From: Methanoculleus oceani
GTDB taxonomy: Archaea > Halobacteriota > Methanomicrobia > Methanomicrobiales > Methanoculleaceae
Assembly: GCF_023702065.1 (NCBI RefSeq)
Contig: NZ_QFDM01000002.1
Span: 124,001-188,000 of the forward strand
Length of the DNA stretch: 64,000 nucleotides
Direction of reading: 5' to 3'
Of the stretch, positions 18,294-26,650 are shown in pieces. Position 1 is the first letter of the stretch. Every line of letters starts with the position of its first letter. The notes under the pieces were generated by a model. The model searched no databases, was not told where the DNA came from, and was given only the letters and a program-made list of their open reading frames with translations. The position numbers and the translations under genes are program-made.

Positions 18294-19349
18294 TCACCCG
18301 GTGGCGGGACACGCGACCGCTTCCGCCGGGATGATCGGGAGCGTGATCCGCCGCTGTTCCCGCACGAGCGATAGGGTTGCCGGCTCCGCGATGGGCCAGG
18401 TGGCGAGGAACCGGTGCAGGTCGTCCACGCACGCAACGTCGGTCTCGTTGATCCCGATGATCAGGTCTCCCGGCCGGAGCCCTGCCCGACCGGCGGGGCT
18501 TGCCCTGTTCACCGAGACGACCTCGACCGCCTGATTCACGGTAAGCCCGAGCGCCGCAACAAGCGGCTGCGGGAGCGGCTGTGACTGGCCGGCAATACCG
18601 AGGTATCCGCGACGCACCCTGCCGTCGGCGACCAGCTGCGGGAGGACCCAGGCGGCGGTGTTCGAGGGGATTGAGAAGCAGATACCCTGGGCCATCGGGA
18701 TGATGGCTGTGTTGATGCCGATGACCCGGCCGCGCGAGTCCACCAGCGGACCGCCGGAGTTGCCGGGGTTTAAGGGAGCGGTGTGCTGGATGATGTTCTC
18801 GATCAGGCGGCCGTCCCGGCTCCGGAACGCCCGCCCGAGAGCGCTCAGGACTCCCGTCGAGACGGTCGAGTCGAAGCCGAGCGGGTTGCCGATGGCTATC
18901 GCGAGCTGGCCGACCGAGAGCGCCCCGGAGTCGCCGAACGGCGCGTAGGAGAGACCCCCGGTATCGGTACGAAGCACGGCGAGATCGGTCGCCGGATCGG
19001 CCCCGGCCAGGCGCGCAGGAAGAGCGGTCCCGTCAGCCGTACGGACCTCGAGCCTCCCCGCTCCCTGCACCACATGGTTGTTGGTCAGGATGTAGCCTTC
19101 CGGTGCCACGACCACGCCCGAGCCTGCCCCCATCTGCTCGCCGCGCCGGCCCTGGAGGTTCTTCCCCGCGACCACGCTCACGACCGCGGGTCCCACCGAC
19201 TCGACGACCCTGACGACGGCCCGGGAGTAGGCGTCGAGGAGGTCGGCATCGGACTCCCCGGTATCGGGAGATGTACCGTGGCCTTTCTGGGCGGATACCG
19301 GAGGAGAGCCGCCAGCATGCTGGAAGAGTTTGTGGCTGATTTTATCCAT
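18294..19349 (-). CDS. htrA: HtrA/DegP-like serine protease with PDZ domain
   Basis: A 351-aa trypsin-fold protease. The catalytic triad is visible as His92 (NNHVV), Asp122 (TDLAVL) and Ser198 (GNSGGP). A C-terminal PDZ domain spans about 245-335 with GLRPGDLIIGINETDV. These enzymes degrade or refold damaged proteins, usually outside the membrane. This one has no recognisable signal peptide or membrane anchor: the first 40 residues are polar. It may therefore act in the cytoplasm, or the start may be wrong. A perfect ATTATAA/TTATAAT inverted repeat (19348-19362) overlaps the start codon. Confidence 0.9.
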   Translation of the reverse strand: MDKISHKLFQHAGGSPPVSAQKGHGTSPDTGESDADLLDAYSRAVVRVVESVGPAVVSVVAGKNLQGRRGEQMGAGSGVVVAPEGYILTNNHVVQGAGRLEVRTADGTALPARLAGADPATDLAVLRTDTGGLSYAPFGDSGALSVGQLAIAIGNPLGFDSTVSTGVLSALGRAFRSRDGRLIENIIQHTAPLNPGNSGGPLVDSRGRVIGINTAIIPMAQGICFSIPSNTAAWVLPQLVADGRVRRGYLGIAGQSQPLPQPLVAALGLTVNQAVEVVSVNRASPAGRAGLRPGDLIIGINETDVACVDDLHRFLATWPIAEPATLSLVREQRRITLPIIPAEAVACPATG

Positions 19350-19541
19350 TATAATTTATAATTTTGTAACCAATAGTAATGTACTTTCCGCACCGGTTTG
19401 TTGAGTAACGCTCCTTGCGGCACGCGAGATCGCGCCGGTCTCAGGCGCGCAACAACATCCGCCCCCCATGGACTGCACCGGGTCCCTGCCGATCCTGCAG
19501 TAGCCGCAACAGACAAATAGACCCGATCTCTATTGCCCTCC

Positions 19542-20246
19542 ATGCTCGAGACGGCTGCAATTCAAGTGGATGTAGGTGCAACGAGGGTCGAGGTGCACCC
19601 CACGAACGTCAGGAGGATGCCGCAGGCCGGCGAGGCCTACGAGATCGTGGAGATCGAGACCGACCGCGGGACGACCACCTGCCGCTACTACGAGGCGCAG
19701 GGGGCCAGAAACGGCGTCGTCATGGTAGGCGGGACCGGCGGCGGGTTTGATACCCCCGCCCGGGAACTCTACCCGCAACTGGCGACGGATCTCCAGAACG
19801 ACAGGATCAGCACGCTCCGGGTGCAGTACCGGCACCCGACCGACCTCGTGGAATCGACCGTCGACACGATCCTCGGCATGCGCTACCTTGAGAGCCGGGA
19901 GGTCTCGGCCGTCGGGCTGGTCGGGCACTCGCTCGGGGGAGCGGTGGTGATCCAGGCGGCGGCGAGCGATCCGGCGGTCAGGGTCGTCGTCGCCATCTCC
20001 ACCCAGACCGACGGGACCGAACCGGTCGCCGGCCTCGCCGGCCGTGCGGCAATCCTCCTCCTTCACGGGGATCACGACCCGGTCCTCCCCCATAGCGCAT
20101 CTGAGGAGGTCTACCGGCGTGCCCACGAGCCCAAACGGCTGGTCGTCTATGAAGGAGCGGGCCACACCCTCGATGAGGTGGCGGAGAGCCTCTCCGTCGA
20201 GGTGAAGGCGTGGCTCCTCAAACACCTCCCGGGGACGCTCGTCTGA
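19542..20246 (+). CDS. Alpha/beta-hydrolase-fold protein
   Basis: A 234-aa cytoplasmic protein with the nucleophile elbow GHSLGG, an Asp in HGDHDPVLP and a C-terminal His in EGAGHTLDE, a complete Ser-Asp-His triad. The segment VGGTGGGFDTP after the first strands is the likely oxyanion-hole loop. It resembles dienelactone-hydrolase-like and BAAT-like esterases; substrate unknown. The ATG at 19542 was chosen over the TTG at 19533. It ends 9 bp from the convergent glycerophosphodiesterase gene. Confidence 0.85.
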   Translation: MLETAAIQVDVGATRVEVHPTNVRRMPQAGEAYEIVEIETDRGTTTCRYYEAQGARNGVVMVGGTGGGFDTPARELYPQLATDLQNDRISTLRVQYRHPTDLVESTVDTILGMRYLESREVSAVGLVGHSLGGAVVIQAAASDPAVRVVVAISTQTDGTEPVAGLAGRAAILLLHGDHDPVLPHSASEEVYRRAHEPKRLVVYEGAGHTLDEVAESLSVEVKAWLLKHLPGTLV

Positions 20247-20254
20247 CCGGTCCT

Positions 20255-20950
20255 TCACCTCGCCGGCGACGTGGCTCCGCCCTGCAGGTATCGGCGTGCG
20301 GCGCAGGGGTCGTCGCTCGCGAATCCGTCGACGCCGAGCCGCACCGCTTCTTCGATATCGTCCTCCCCATTCAGCACCCAGGGAACGACGAGCAGCCCGG
20401 CGTCGTGCGCCCGCTCCACCACCTCGTGCGAGACCCGGTCCCACCGCGGGAGGATGATCTCCGCCTGCACCGAGAGGGCGAGCCCGACGGGGTCATCAGC
20501 CTCCCCCGAGTAGATGAGGCCCGCCTGTGCTCCGGGGAGGAGCCTCTTTGCCATCGCAACGCTTTCCGGGTGGAACGAGACTAAAAAGAGCCGTTCCGGC
20601 ATCCGGCCCATGAGCATCGAGACGATGATCGCTTCGGTCCCGGGCTCTTTGATCTCCACGACAAGCCCCGACTCGTTGTGGACGAGGTCGAGAACCGCCT
20701 GGAGCGTCGGGATCGTCTCGCCCTCTCCCGCATCAAGCGCCGTCAGGTCCTCGAGGGTATAGCCTTTGACCGGCCCGGTCCCGTCGGTCGTCCGGTCGAC
20801 GGTCGCGTCGTGGATTGCGACCGGGATACCGTCTCTTGTGAGGCGCAGGTCGACCTCGACGAGATCGGCGCACGCCATACCTCTTCGCAGGGCCCGCAGG
20901 GTGTTCTCCGGTCCGAGAGCCCTTGCCCCCCGGTGTCCGATGATGAGCAT
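20255..20950 (-). CDS. Glycerophosphodiester phosphodiesterase
   Basis: A 231-aa TIM-barrel enzyme of the GDPD family, hydrolysing glycerophosphodiesters to glycerol phosphate and an alcohol. The signature HRGARALGPENT (His6, Arg7) is at the N-terminus, followed by EVDLRLTRDG with metal ligands and AIHDATVDRTTDG with the second catalytic His. The ATG at 20950 gives the usual family N-terminus; the longer ORF to 21064 adds an unrelated segment. There is no signal peptide, so it is cytoplasmic, probably in phospholipid turnover. Confidence 0.9.
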   Translation of the reverse strand: MLIIGHRGARALGPENTLRALRRGMACADLVEVDLRLTRDGIPVAIHDATVDRTTDGTGPVKGYTLEDLTALDAGEGETIPTLQAVLDLVHNESGLVVEIKEPGTEAIIVSMLMGRMPERLFLVSFHPESVAMAKRLLPGAQAGLIYSGEADDPVGLALSVQAEIILPRWDRVSHEVVERAHDAGLLVVPWVLNGEDDIEEAVRLGVDGFASDDPCAARRYLQGGATSPAR

Positions 20951-21150
20951 GCCCCGCCATGCACCGGGGACCAGATATAGGTGGCGGGTCGCGGGCTTTT
21001 CCGGCAGAGCGGTCCATACATTGATACACTTTGCGGGAGTTACGGCGCGGTCCCGCTCCTGCATCCTGGCGTGGTGTGCCGCCCTGCAAAACGGTTCCGC
21101 CAGGGGCCGGCAGGCGTCGCCTCCGGCACCCGTATGCGGCTGAAAAAGGG

Positions 21151-21417
21151 TTACTTCTGCTGGACTTTCTGCAACTCTGATTTAATGTCTTCCTGGCTGT
21201 TGTACTGCTTATCCTCAAACTGGTTCAACATGTCGAGGATGCCCTGGGGTGCTCCGCTATCCTTCGCCTGGGAGATAAGATTGTCTTTCGACGCGGGAAA
21301 ATTGATCCTCGAAGTGATCTGCTCGATGATCCGCGGATCGAGTTCCTGCAGGGACCCGGCGGCTTTTGACATCCCGCCCATGGCGGATTCCTTCATACCT
21401 TTCATGATCCTCACCAT
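21151..21417 (-). CDS. DUF2795 family protein
   Basis: An 88-aa helical protein. NFPASKDNLISQAKDSGAP followed by DMLNQFEDKQYNS is the recognisable DUF2795 core, a small domain of unknown function common in actinobacteria and archaea. GGGGAG precedes the ATG at 21417; a GTG one codon earlier is possible. A TATA-like run (GTATATATCATAG on the minus strand, about 21467-21479) lies some 50 nt upstream. Confidence 0.8.
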   Translation of the reverse strand: MVRIMKGMKESAMGGMSKAAGSLQELDPRIIEQITSRINFPASKDNLISQAKDSGAPQGILDMLNQFEDKQYNSQEDIKSELQKVQQK

Positions 21418-21702
21418 CACATTTGCGCTCCCCGTGCCGGGGAGGGTGCTCCCGATAGGTAAACTATGATATATACCTGCCCCTCCCGTACCGCTCTCGA
21501 CCGGTGAGGGGCCTGAGGCGCGTCGGGTGTTCCGGGACCCCTCCTGTGGTGATCACCGCCCTTGAGTTGAGGGCATACCGGACTGGAATGGTGGGGCGCT
21601 GCCTTCAAAAGCATGGTATCATTCCCGGCCGCCGGCTGAACCGGACCTTCAGGAAAGCCAAATCAAAAGGTTAATTTTACTTATCTAGCTAATTTCTCTT
21701 TC

Positions 21703-22497
21703 ATGAGAACGCATGGCATTCTTACGTTGCTCGCCTGTCTTGTCGCAGTGCTGGCCGTCGCAGGTGCGGGGTGCACCGGCACGACCGAGCAGACCGGCGG
21801 AGCGGAACTGAAAGACTCATACATCGTCGGCATCGACGGCGCGTATCCTCCCTTTAGCTACATCGATAAGGACGGGAACGCCCAGGGATTCGATGTCGAC
21901 TCCATGAAGTGGATCGCCGAGAAGAAGGGCATCGAGGTGACGTTCATGGCGGTCGACTGGGACGCGATCATCCCGACCCTCCAGGCGGGGAAGATCGATA
22001 TGGTCTATGCCGGGATGTCGATCACCCCCGAGCGGCAGGAGAAGGTCAGCTTCACCAACCCCTACTGGTCAATCAATCAGGACGTCGCGGCCCGCGAGGA
22101 CTCGAACGTGACGCTTGATGACGTCCTTGCCGGAAAGGTAATCCTCGGAGCGCAGCGGGGATGCACCGCCGCCATCTGGATCGAGGAGAACCTGATCGAG
22201 ACCGGGAAGATGCCCAAAGACAACCTGAAATACTATCCCGACACACCGGCTGCCGTCAGCGACCTCGAGATCGGTAGGATCGACGCAGTTATGTACGACG
22301 ACGTCTCCCTGCAGGACATCATCAGCGGCAAGCCGCTGAAGACCATCGGGTCCGTCGAGACGCAGGAGCAGGAACAGTTCGGCGTCGCCATCAGAAAGGA
22401 GGATACCGCGCTCCTCGAGCTCATGAACGAGGGGATTGCGGAACTCCAGGCCGATCCCTACTGGGAAGAGCTCAAAGAGAAGCACAACCTGAAGTAA
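21703..22497 (+). CDS. Amino-acid ABC transporter substrate-binding lipoprotein
   Basis: A 264-aa family-3 solute-binding protein. A lipoprotein signal (AVLAVAGAGC) anchors it outside the membrane. The mature part starts with VGIDGAYPPFSYIDKDG, the signature of polar-amino-acid binding proteins, and later has GFDVDSMKWIAEKKG and LGAQRGCTAA. It should deliver its ligand to the permease/ATPase set at 24229-26360 on the opposite strand; that pairing is inferred from family and proximity. The ligand cannot be told. Confidence 0.92.
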   Translation: MRTHGILTLLACLVAVLAVAGAGCTGTTEQTGGAELKDSYIVGIDGAYPPFSYIDKDGNAQGFDVDSMKWIAEKKGIEVTFMAVDWDAIIPTLQAGKIDMVYAGMSITPERQEKVSFTNPYWSINQDVAAREDSNVTLDDVLAGKVILGAQRGCTAAIWIEENLIETGKMPKDNLKYYPDTPAAVSDLEIGRIDAVMYDDVSLQDIISGKPLKTIGSVETQEQEQFGVAIRKEDTALLELMNEGIAELQADPYWEELKEKHNLK

Positions 22498-22555
22498 TCG
22501 GGGACGACTCGTCCCCCATTTTTCACTATCTTCAACTCACCCGGAGGCAACTCTC

Positions 22556-23680
22556 CTGTACCCGCGCAAACCCGCCGCCATAGAGAACGGATCCACCCTG
22601 GCGCATTACCGGGCGCCCGTCCTCTGTGCGCTGGCGACGGCGGTTCTCATCGGGGGGAGCGCCCCGTTCACGAAACTTCTCCTCGACGGCACCGGACCGC
22701 TCGTTCTCGCCGCACTGGTCTCGCTCGGGAGCGGCTCCGGCGCACTGCTCTTCTCCCTCACCGGAACGGCGGCGGGTAACAAACGGAGCCACATGGAGGC
22801 GCCGCCCGGGAGGAGCGAGATCCCCTGGCTCATCGGCGTGACGCTCTTTGGAGGGCTTCTCGCACCGGTCACCCTGGTATACAGTCTCCCCGAAACGCCG
22901 GCGGCGACGGCGGCCCTCCTCCTGAACTTCGAGGCCGTTGCAACGACACTGATTGCCGCGACGCTCTTTGGCGAGTGGGTGAGCCGCCGCGTCTGGGTTG
23001 CGCTCGGGTGCATCACCGCGTCGTGCCTCCTCCTCACCTGGAACCCGGCCGCCGGACTCGGGTTATCCCTCCCGGCGATCGGCATCCTGCTCACCTGCCT
23101 CTTCTGGGCGGTCGACAACAACCTGGGGCAGCGGCTCTCGGCAAAGGACCCCCTCCTCGTCATCTCCGTAAAGGGGATCGGGGCCGGCACCGTCACGCTC
23201 CTCGTCGCGCTCGCCGCAGGCGAACATCTCCCGGGCCCGGCCACGGCCGCTGCCGCCATGGTGGTCGGGTTCCTCTGTTACGGGGGGTTGACGAGCATCC
23301 TTTTCCTCCTCGCCCTCCGTGGTATCGGCGCCGCCCGGGCGGGTTCGCTCCTTGCCGTCTCCCCGTTCTTCGGTGTCCTCTTCTCGCTCCTGCTCTTCGC
23401 CGAACTGCCGGCGGGCGCGTTCTACGTCGCGCTGCCCGTCATGGCGCTCGGGGCCTGGCTGATGATCTCCGAGGAGCACTCTCACCCTCACCGGCACCCG
23501 GCGACCGTCCACGAGCACCGTCACCGCCACGACGACCTACACCACGACCACGACCACGAGGCCGGCGACCCGCCGCTCTCGGCGGCCGGCGAGCATTCCC
23601 ATGTGCACGCCCATGCCGAACTCGCCCACGAGCACCCGCACCAGCCTGATATTCATCACCGGCACCTGCACAGGCGGTAG
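22556..23680 (+). CDS. EamA/DMT-family transporter with His-rich C-terminal tail; non-canonical start
   Basis: About 374 aa with ten membrane helices in two EamA repeats, a drug/metabolite-type exporter fold. The last ~69 residues contain 23 His in HEHRHRH-like runs, suggesting metal binding or sensing. The first ATG in frame (22793) would remove the first repeat's opening helices, although upstream codons clearly encode them (VLIGGSAPFTKLLLDG). No ATG, GTG or TTG exists in frame before it. The best candidate is CTG at 22556, eight bases after GGAGG; ATA at 22580 is a weaker alternative. It lies between the binding-protein gene and the other ABC genes. The substrate is unknown. Confidence 0.82.
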   Translation: MYPRKPAAIENGSTLAHYRAPVLCALATAVLIGGSAPFTKLLLDGTGPLVLAALVSLGSGSGALLFSLTGTAAGNKRSHMEAPPGRSEIPWLIGVTLFGGLLAPVTLVYSLPETPAATAALLLNFEAVATTLIAATLFGEWVSRRVWVALGCITASCLLLTWNPAAGLGLSLPAIGILLTCLFWAVDNNLGQRLSAKDPLLVISVKGIGAGTVTLLVALAAGEHLPGPATAAAAMVVGFLCYGGLTSILFLLALRGIGAARAGSLLAVSPFFGVLFSLLLFAELPAGAFYVALPVMALGAWLMISEEHSHPHRHPATVHEHRHRHDDLHHDHDHEAGDPPLSAAGEHSHVHAHAELAHEHPHQPDIHHRHLHRR

Positions 23681-23836
23681 GGTGGGGATGGAGGGGCGGG
23701 GCTGCTGCATCTTTTTTACGAGCCACATTGGTGGGTTGGCGAGAGTCAGCACCACTCGAAGTATGATGGGCTTTCACGGTTTGCAAACGTGTTTTCGCAT
23801 GCTTTTCGAATACTCTGCTTCATTCCATTGAATAAA

Positions 23837-24049
23837 CCCGTGCACGGATTTCCAGTGGATTGCGCACCTGCGGTGCTCGCGCTCCCGCCCTTCAGCCGGT
23901 CGCGTATCGCAACCGGGGGTGGGGTTGCAGGGGAGGACGACGTTCTGCAGGAACGGAGTTCGACCACCGCTAGGTGGGGAGGGGGGAGTATCCCCCCTCC
24001 CATGTCCCCTCCCCCCTAATTGCGATATTCCCACGGTCCAGTGTACGGG
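23837..24049. repeat. Hairpin-module element A with imperfect terminal inverted repeats
   Basis: A 213-bp intergenic element. The left end starts CCCGTGCACGG and continues to TTGCGCA at 23866. The right end (24021-24049), read on the other strand, starts CCCGTACACTGG and ends ATATCGCA. Inside is a GCACC-tgc-GGTGC hairpin and a perfect stem pairing GGGGGGA with TCCCCCC near 23980-24000. It shares ends and modules with copies near 28.8 and 55.5 kb. A further decayed module follows to about 24130. The rest of the 23681-24228 gap holds no gene I can support. Confidence 0.6.
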
Positions 24050-24228
24050 GTTTTTCACAGTTCCAGCCTTTCCACCAGTCACAACTCCCACAGTTGAAAG
24101 ACAGGAGCACAAACACCGAAGATGTGAGTGACAATAGACGGGATGCCCGGGGCAGGACCCCCCGCTCATTCCCGCATCGGGCTGCCTAAGACCCTCCCGG
24201 AACCCCAAAAGGAACCTTTTGAAAAAAC

Positions 24229-24915
24229 TCACAACTGAGCCGCAGTGGCGGCCCGGGTCGTTCCGGGGACGGCCACCCGTTTTTCCAGGATACTGACGGC
24301 GACGGTCGTGATAGTCACCAGCACGAGGTAGACGACGCCGACGACCGCAAACGACTCCGTATAAGTGAAGTACTTCGTCGCCACCAGTTTCCCAGCCCCG
24401 GAGAGCTCGATCACCGTGAGCATGTACGCGAGCGACGAATACTTGATCAGGTAGATGAACTCGTTCGAAAGCCCCGGTATCGCCCGGCGGAGCGCCTGCG
24501 GCAGGATAACGTTCCGGATCGCCTGCCACCGGGTCATCCCGAGCGCCTGGGCGGCAACCATCTGGCCTTCCTTGATCGATATGAGGGCGCCCCGGATGTA
24601 CTCGGCGTTATACGCCCCGTTGCAGAGGATAAACCCGACCACCGATGCCACGAATGCGGTGAAAGTGATCCCGATCGCCGGAAGGCCGAAGTAGAGGATG
24701 AAGAGGAGAAGGAGGAGCGGCGTGCCCTTGATGAGAAAGACGAACATCTTGCAGGCAGAGGATACGGCACGGCCGCCGTACTGTCTCCCCACCGCAACGG
24801 CGATCCCGAGCGCGAGGCCGAACGGGGCGGAGCACGCGATCAGCTGCAGGGTTACGACCAGCCCCTGCATCAGCGCCGGGAGGAGGATATCGAAGACGAA
24901 GACTGCCTGGTCCAT
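24229..24915 (-). CDS. Amino-acid ABC transporter permease
   Basis: A 228-aa His/Glu/Gln/Arg/opine-type permease with five or six hydrophobic helices. The cytoplasmic EAA loop reads EGQMVAAQALGMTRWQAIRNVILPQALR, in which A-x-x-x-G-x(9)-I-x-L-P is canonical for contacting the ATPase. FLIKGTPLLLLLF is also typical. It is the last gene of a minus-strand permease-ATPase-permease cluster, eight bases after the ATPase gene. Confidence 0.92.
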   Translation of the reverse strand: MDQAVFVFDILLPALMQGLVVTLQLIACSAPFGLALGIAVAVGRQYGGRAVSSACKMFVFLIKGTPLLLLLFILYFGLPAIGITFTAFVASVVGFILCNGAYNAEYIRGALISIKEGQMVAAQALGMTRWQAIRNVILPQALRRAIPGLSNEFIYLIKYSSLAYMLTVIELSGAGKLVATKYFTYTESFAVVGVVYLVLVTITTVAVSILEKRVAVPGTTRAATAAQL

Positions 24916-24923
24916 GCCGCTCC

Positions 24924-25679
24924 TCAGTCCTCCATCCGGGAATCGATCCGGCCGATGAAGTCCTTCATCCGGGTGAACCGCGGATCATGCAGGAGCAGGT
25001 CCGGCGACCCCTGCTCGGCAACCACGCCGTTCTCCATGAAGAGGACCTCGTTTGCAACCGAACAGGCAAACCCCATCTCATGGGTGACGACGAGCATCGT
25101 CATCCCCTCCCGGGCCAGTTTCTTCATGACCTCGAGCACCTCCCTCGTCAGTTCGGGATCGAGCGCGGACGTCGGTTCGTCAAAGAGGATGACGTCCGGG
25201 TCCATGGCAAGCGCCCGGGCGATGGATACCCTCTGGGCCTGGCCGCCGGAGAGTTCGGCCGGGTAGTGGTCGGCCCAGTCCTCCATCCCCACCTGCCGGA
25301 GTTCGGTGAGGGCTTTCTCGCGTGCCTCCGCCTTCCCCATGCCCCTGACCTTCAAGAGCGCCAGTTCGACGTTCCTGAGCGCGGTGAGGTGGTCGAAGAG
25401 GAAGAAATTCTGGAAAACCATTCCGATCTTCTGCCGGAAGTAGTTGATCCGCGCCCCCGAGTTCGTGACCTCCTCTCCGTCAAGCCAGACCGTCCCGCGG
25501 TCGGGCGGCGTCAGCTGGTTGATGCACCGGAGAAGCGTGCTCTTCCCCGTCCCCGAGGGACCGATGAATACCTTCGTCTCGCCCCGCCGGACATCGAACG
25601 AGACTCCCCGCAACACCTCGTTCCCCCCGAAGGACTTGTGTATGTCCTCGACTCTCAACACAATGTCGTTGTTGTTCAT
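24924..25679 (-). CDS. Amino-acid ABC transporter ATP-binding protein (GlnQ-type)
   Basis: A 251-aa ABC ATPase that powers uptake. Walker A is GPSGTGKST, Q-loop VFQNFFLFDHL, signature LSGGQAQR, Walker B VILFDEPTSALD and switch VVTHEMGF. All are intact and the length is normal. It starts three bases after the stop of the permease gene at 25683-26360, indicating one operon. Confidence 0.95.
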   Translation of the reverse strand: MNNNDIVLRVEDIHKSFGGNEVLRGVSFDVRRGETKVFIGPSGTGKSTLLRCINQLTPPDRGTVWLDGEEVTNSGARINYFRQKIGMVFQNFFLFDHLTALRNVELALLKVRGMGKAEAREKALTELRQVGMEDWADHYPAELSGGQAQRVSIARALAMDPDVILFDEPTSALDPELTREVLEVMKKLAREGMTMLVVTHEMGFACSVANEVLFMENGVVAEQGSPDLLLHDPRFTRMKDFIGRIDSRMED

Positions 25680-25682
25680 GCT

Positions 25683-26360
25683 CTACATCGCTCCGGTTCC
25701 GAATCCCGGGATTGCTACCCTCCTCTCCAGCCTGTGCAGGACTTTGAGGCCCCCGTAGTTTAAGATGATGAATATCCCCGCCGTGGTAAGGTAGACAGGC
25801 ATGGTTATGTGGGTCTGCGTGACCATCCGCGACGTAATGGTGAGCAGTTCGACGACCCCGATCGCGTAGCAGACCGCCGAGTCGGTCAGGATATTGGGAT
25901 ACTCGTTCGACCACCCGGGGAGAGCGATGCGCATCGCCTGGGGGAGGATAACGGAGCGGATGGCGGTGAGCCTGCTCATCCCAAGGGATCGCGCCGCGAT
26001 CATCTGCCCTTCCCCGACTGACTGGATGGCTCCCCGGAAGATCTGGGACTGGTATGCCGCCCCCCGGAAACCCAGCACGATCGCTCCGACGACGAACGCC
26101 GAAAGATCGCCGAGCCCGAGCCCCGGAAATATGCCGAACCAGAAGAGGAAGAGCAGGACGAGGATGGGGAGTCCCCTGAAGAACCAGACGTAGACCCCGA
26201 TGACCCAGCGCACCGGCCGGGAGCCGTACACCTGGCCGAGCGCCATGGGCAGCCCGAGAAGAAGGCCGAGGGCGAGGGCAACCAGGACAAGACCGAGGGT
26301 AGAGGCAACGCCGGAAAGGAGATATGGAAACCACTCGATAAGGATTGGCAGAACGTCCAT
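25683..26360 (-). CDS. Amino-acid ABC transporter permease (second subunit)
   Basis: A 225-aa permease homologous to the one at 24229. The EAA loop EGQMIAARSLGMSRLTAIRSVILPQAMR is intact and WFFRGLPILVLLF precedes it. Two different permeases suggest a heteromeric pore. It is the first gene of the operon. Confidence 0.92.
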   Translation of the reverse strand: MDVLPILIEWFPYLLSGVASTLGLVLVALALGLLLGLPMALGQVYGSRPVRWVIGVYVWFFRGLPILVLLFLFWFGIFPGLGLGDLSAFVVGAIVLGFRGAAYQSQIFRGAIQSVGEGQMIAARSLGMSRLTAIRSVILPQAMRIALPGWSNEYPNILTDSAVCYAIGVVELLTITSRMVTQTHITMPVYLTTAGIFIILNYGGLKVLHRLERRVAIPGFGTGAM

Positions 26361-26650
26361 TTGGCTATCCCTGAATTATTGTGCGGCACCGTCTCCGGCC
26401 GGAAGAACAGTGTCGGATACTCTAGGAATGATTCTGACGGAGAGCAAAATAAACGTTGTTAAATCCTCTTCAATTGAGGACGATTGACCGGCGGCGACAT
26501 ACTTGCGCCTCTCCACGAAGGATCCCGCCACGTCCCGGCATGGAACGTAAGCCGGATACCCCGTCCCCCGGACATCCGATTCCTTCCTCCACGCCATGCT
26601 CTCCGGGATTCCAGCAACACTTAAGTATGTGGGGATGGGGAGGATGGGGT
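26361..26650. other. Divergent promoter region between ABC operon and aldolase
   Basis: A minus-strand TATA-like box (ACGTTTATTTT) lies at about 26444-26454 for the permease operon. Just upstream of it is an inverted repeat, TCCTC (26464-26468) and GAGGA (26476-26480), enclosing the perfect palindrome TCAATTGA. On the plus strand CTTAAGTAT (26620-26628) is at TATA distance from the aldolase ATG. Confidence 0.45.
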
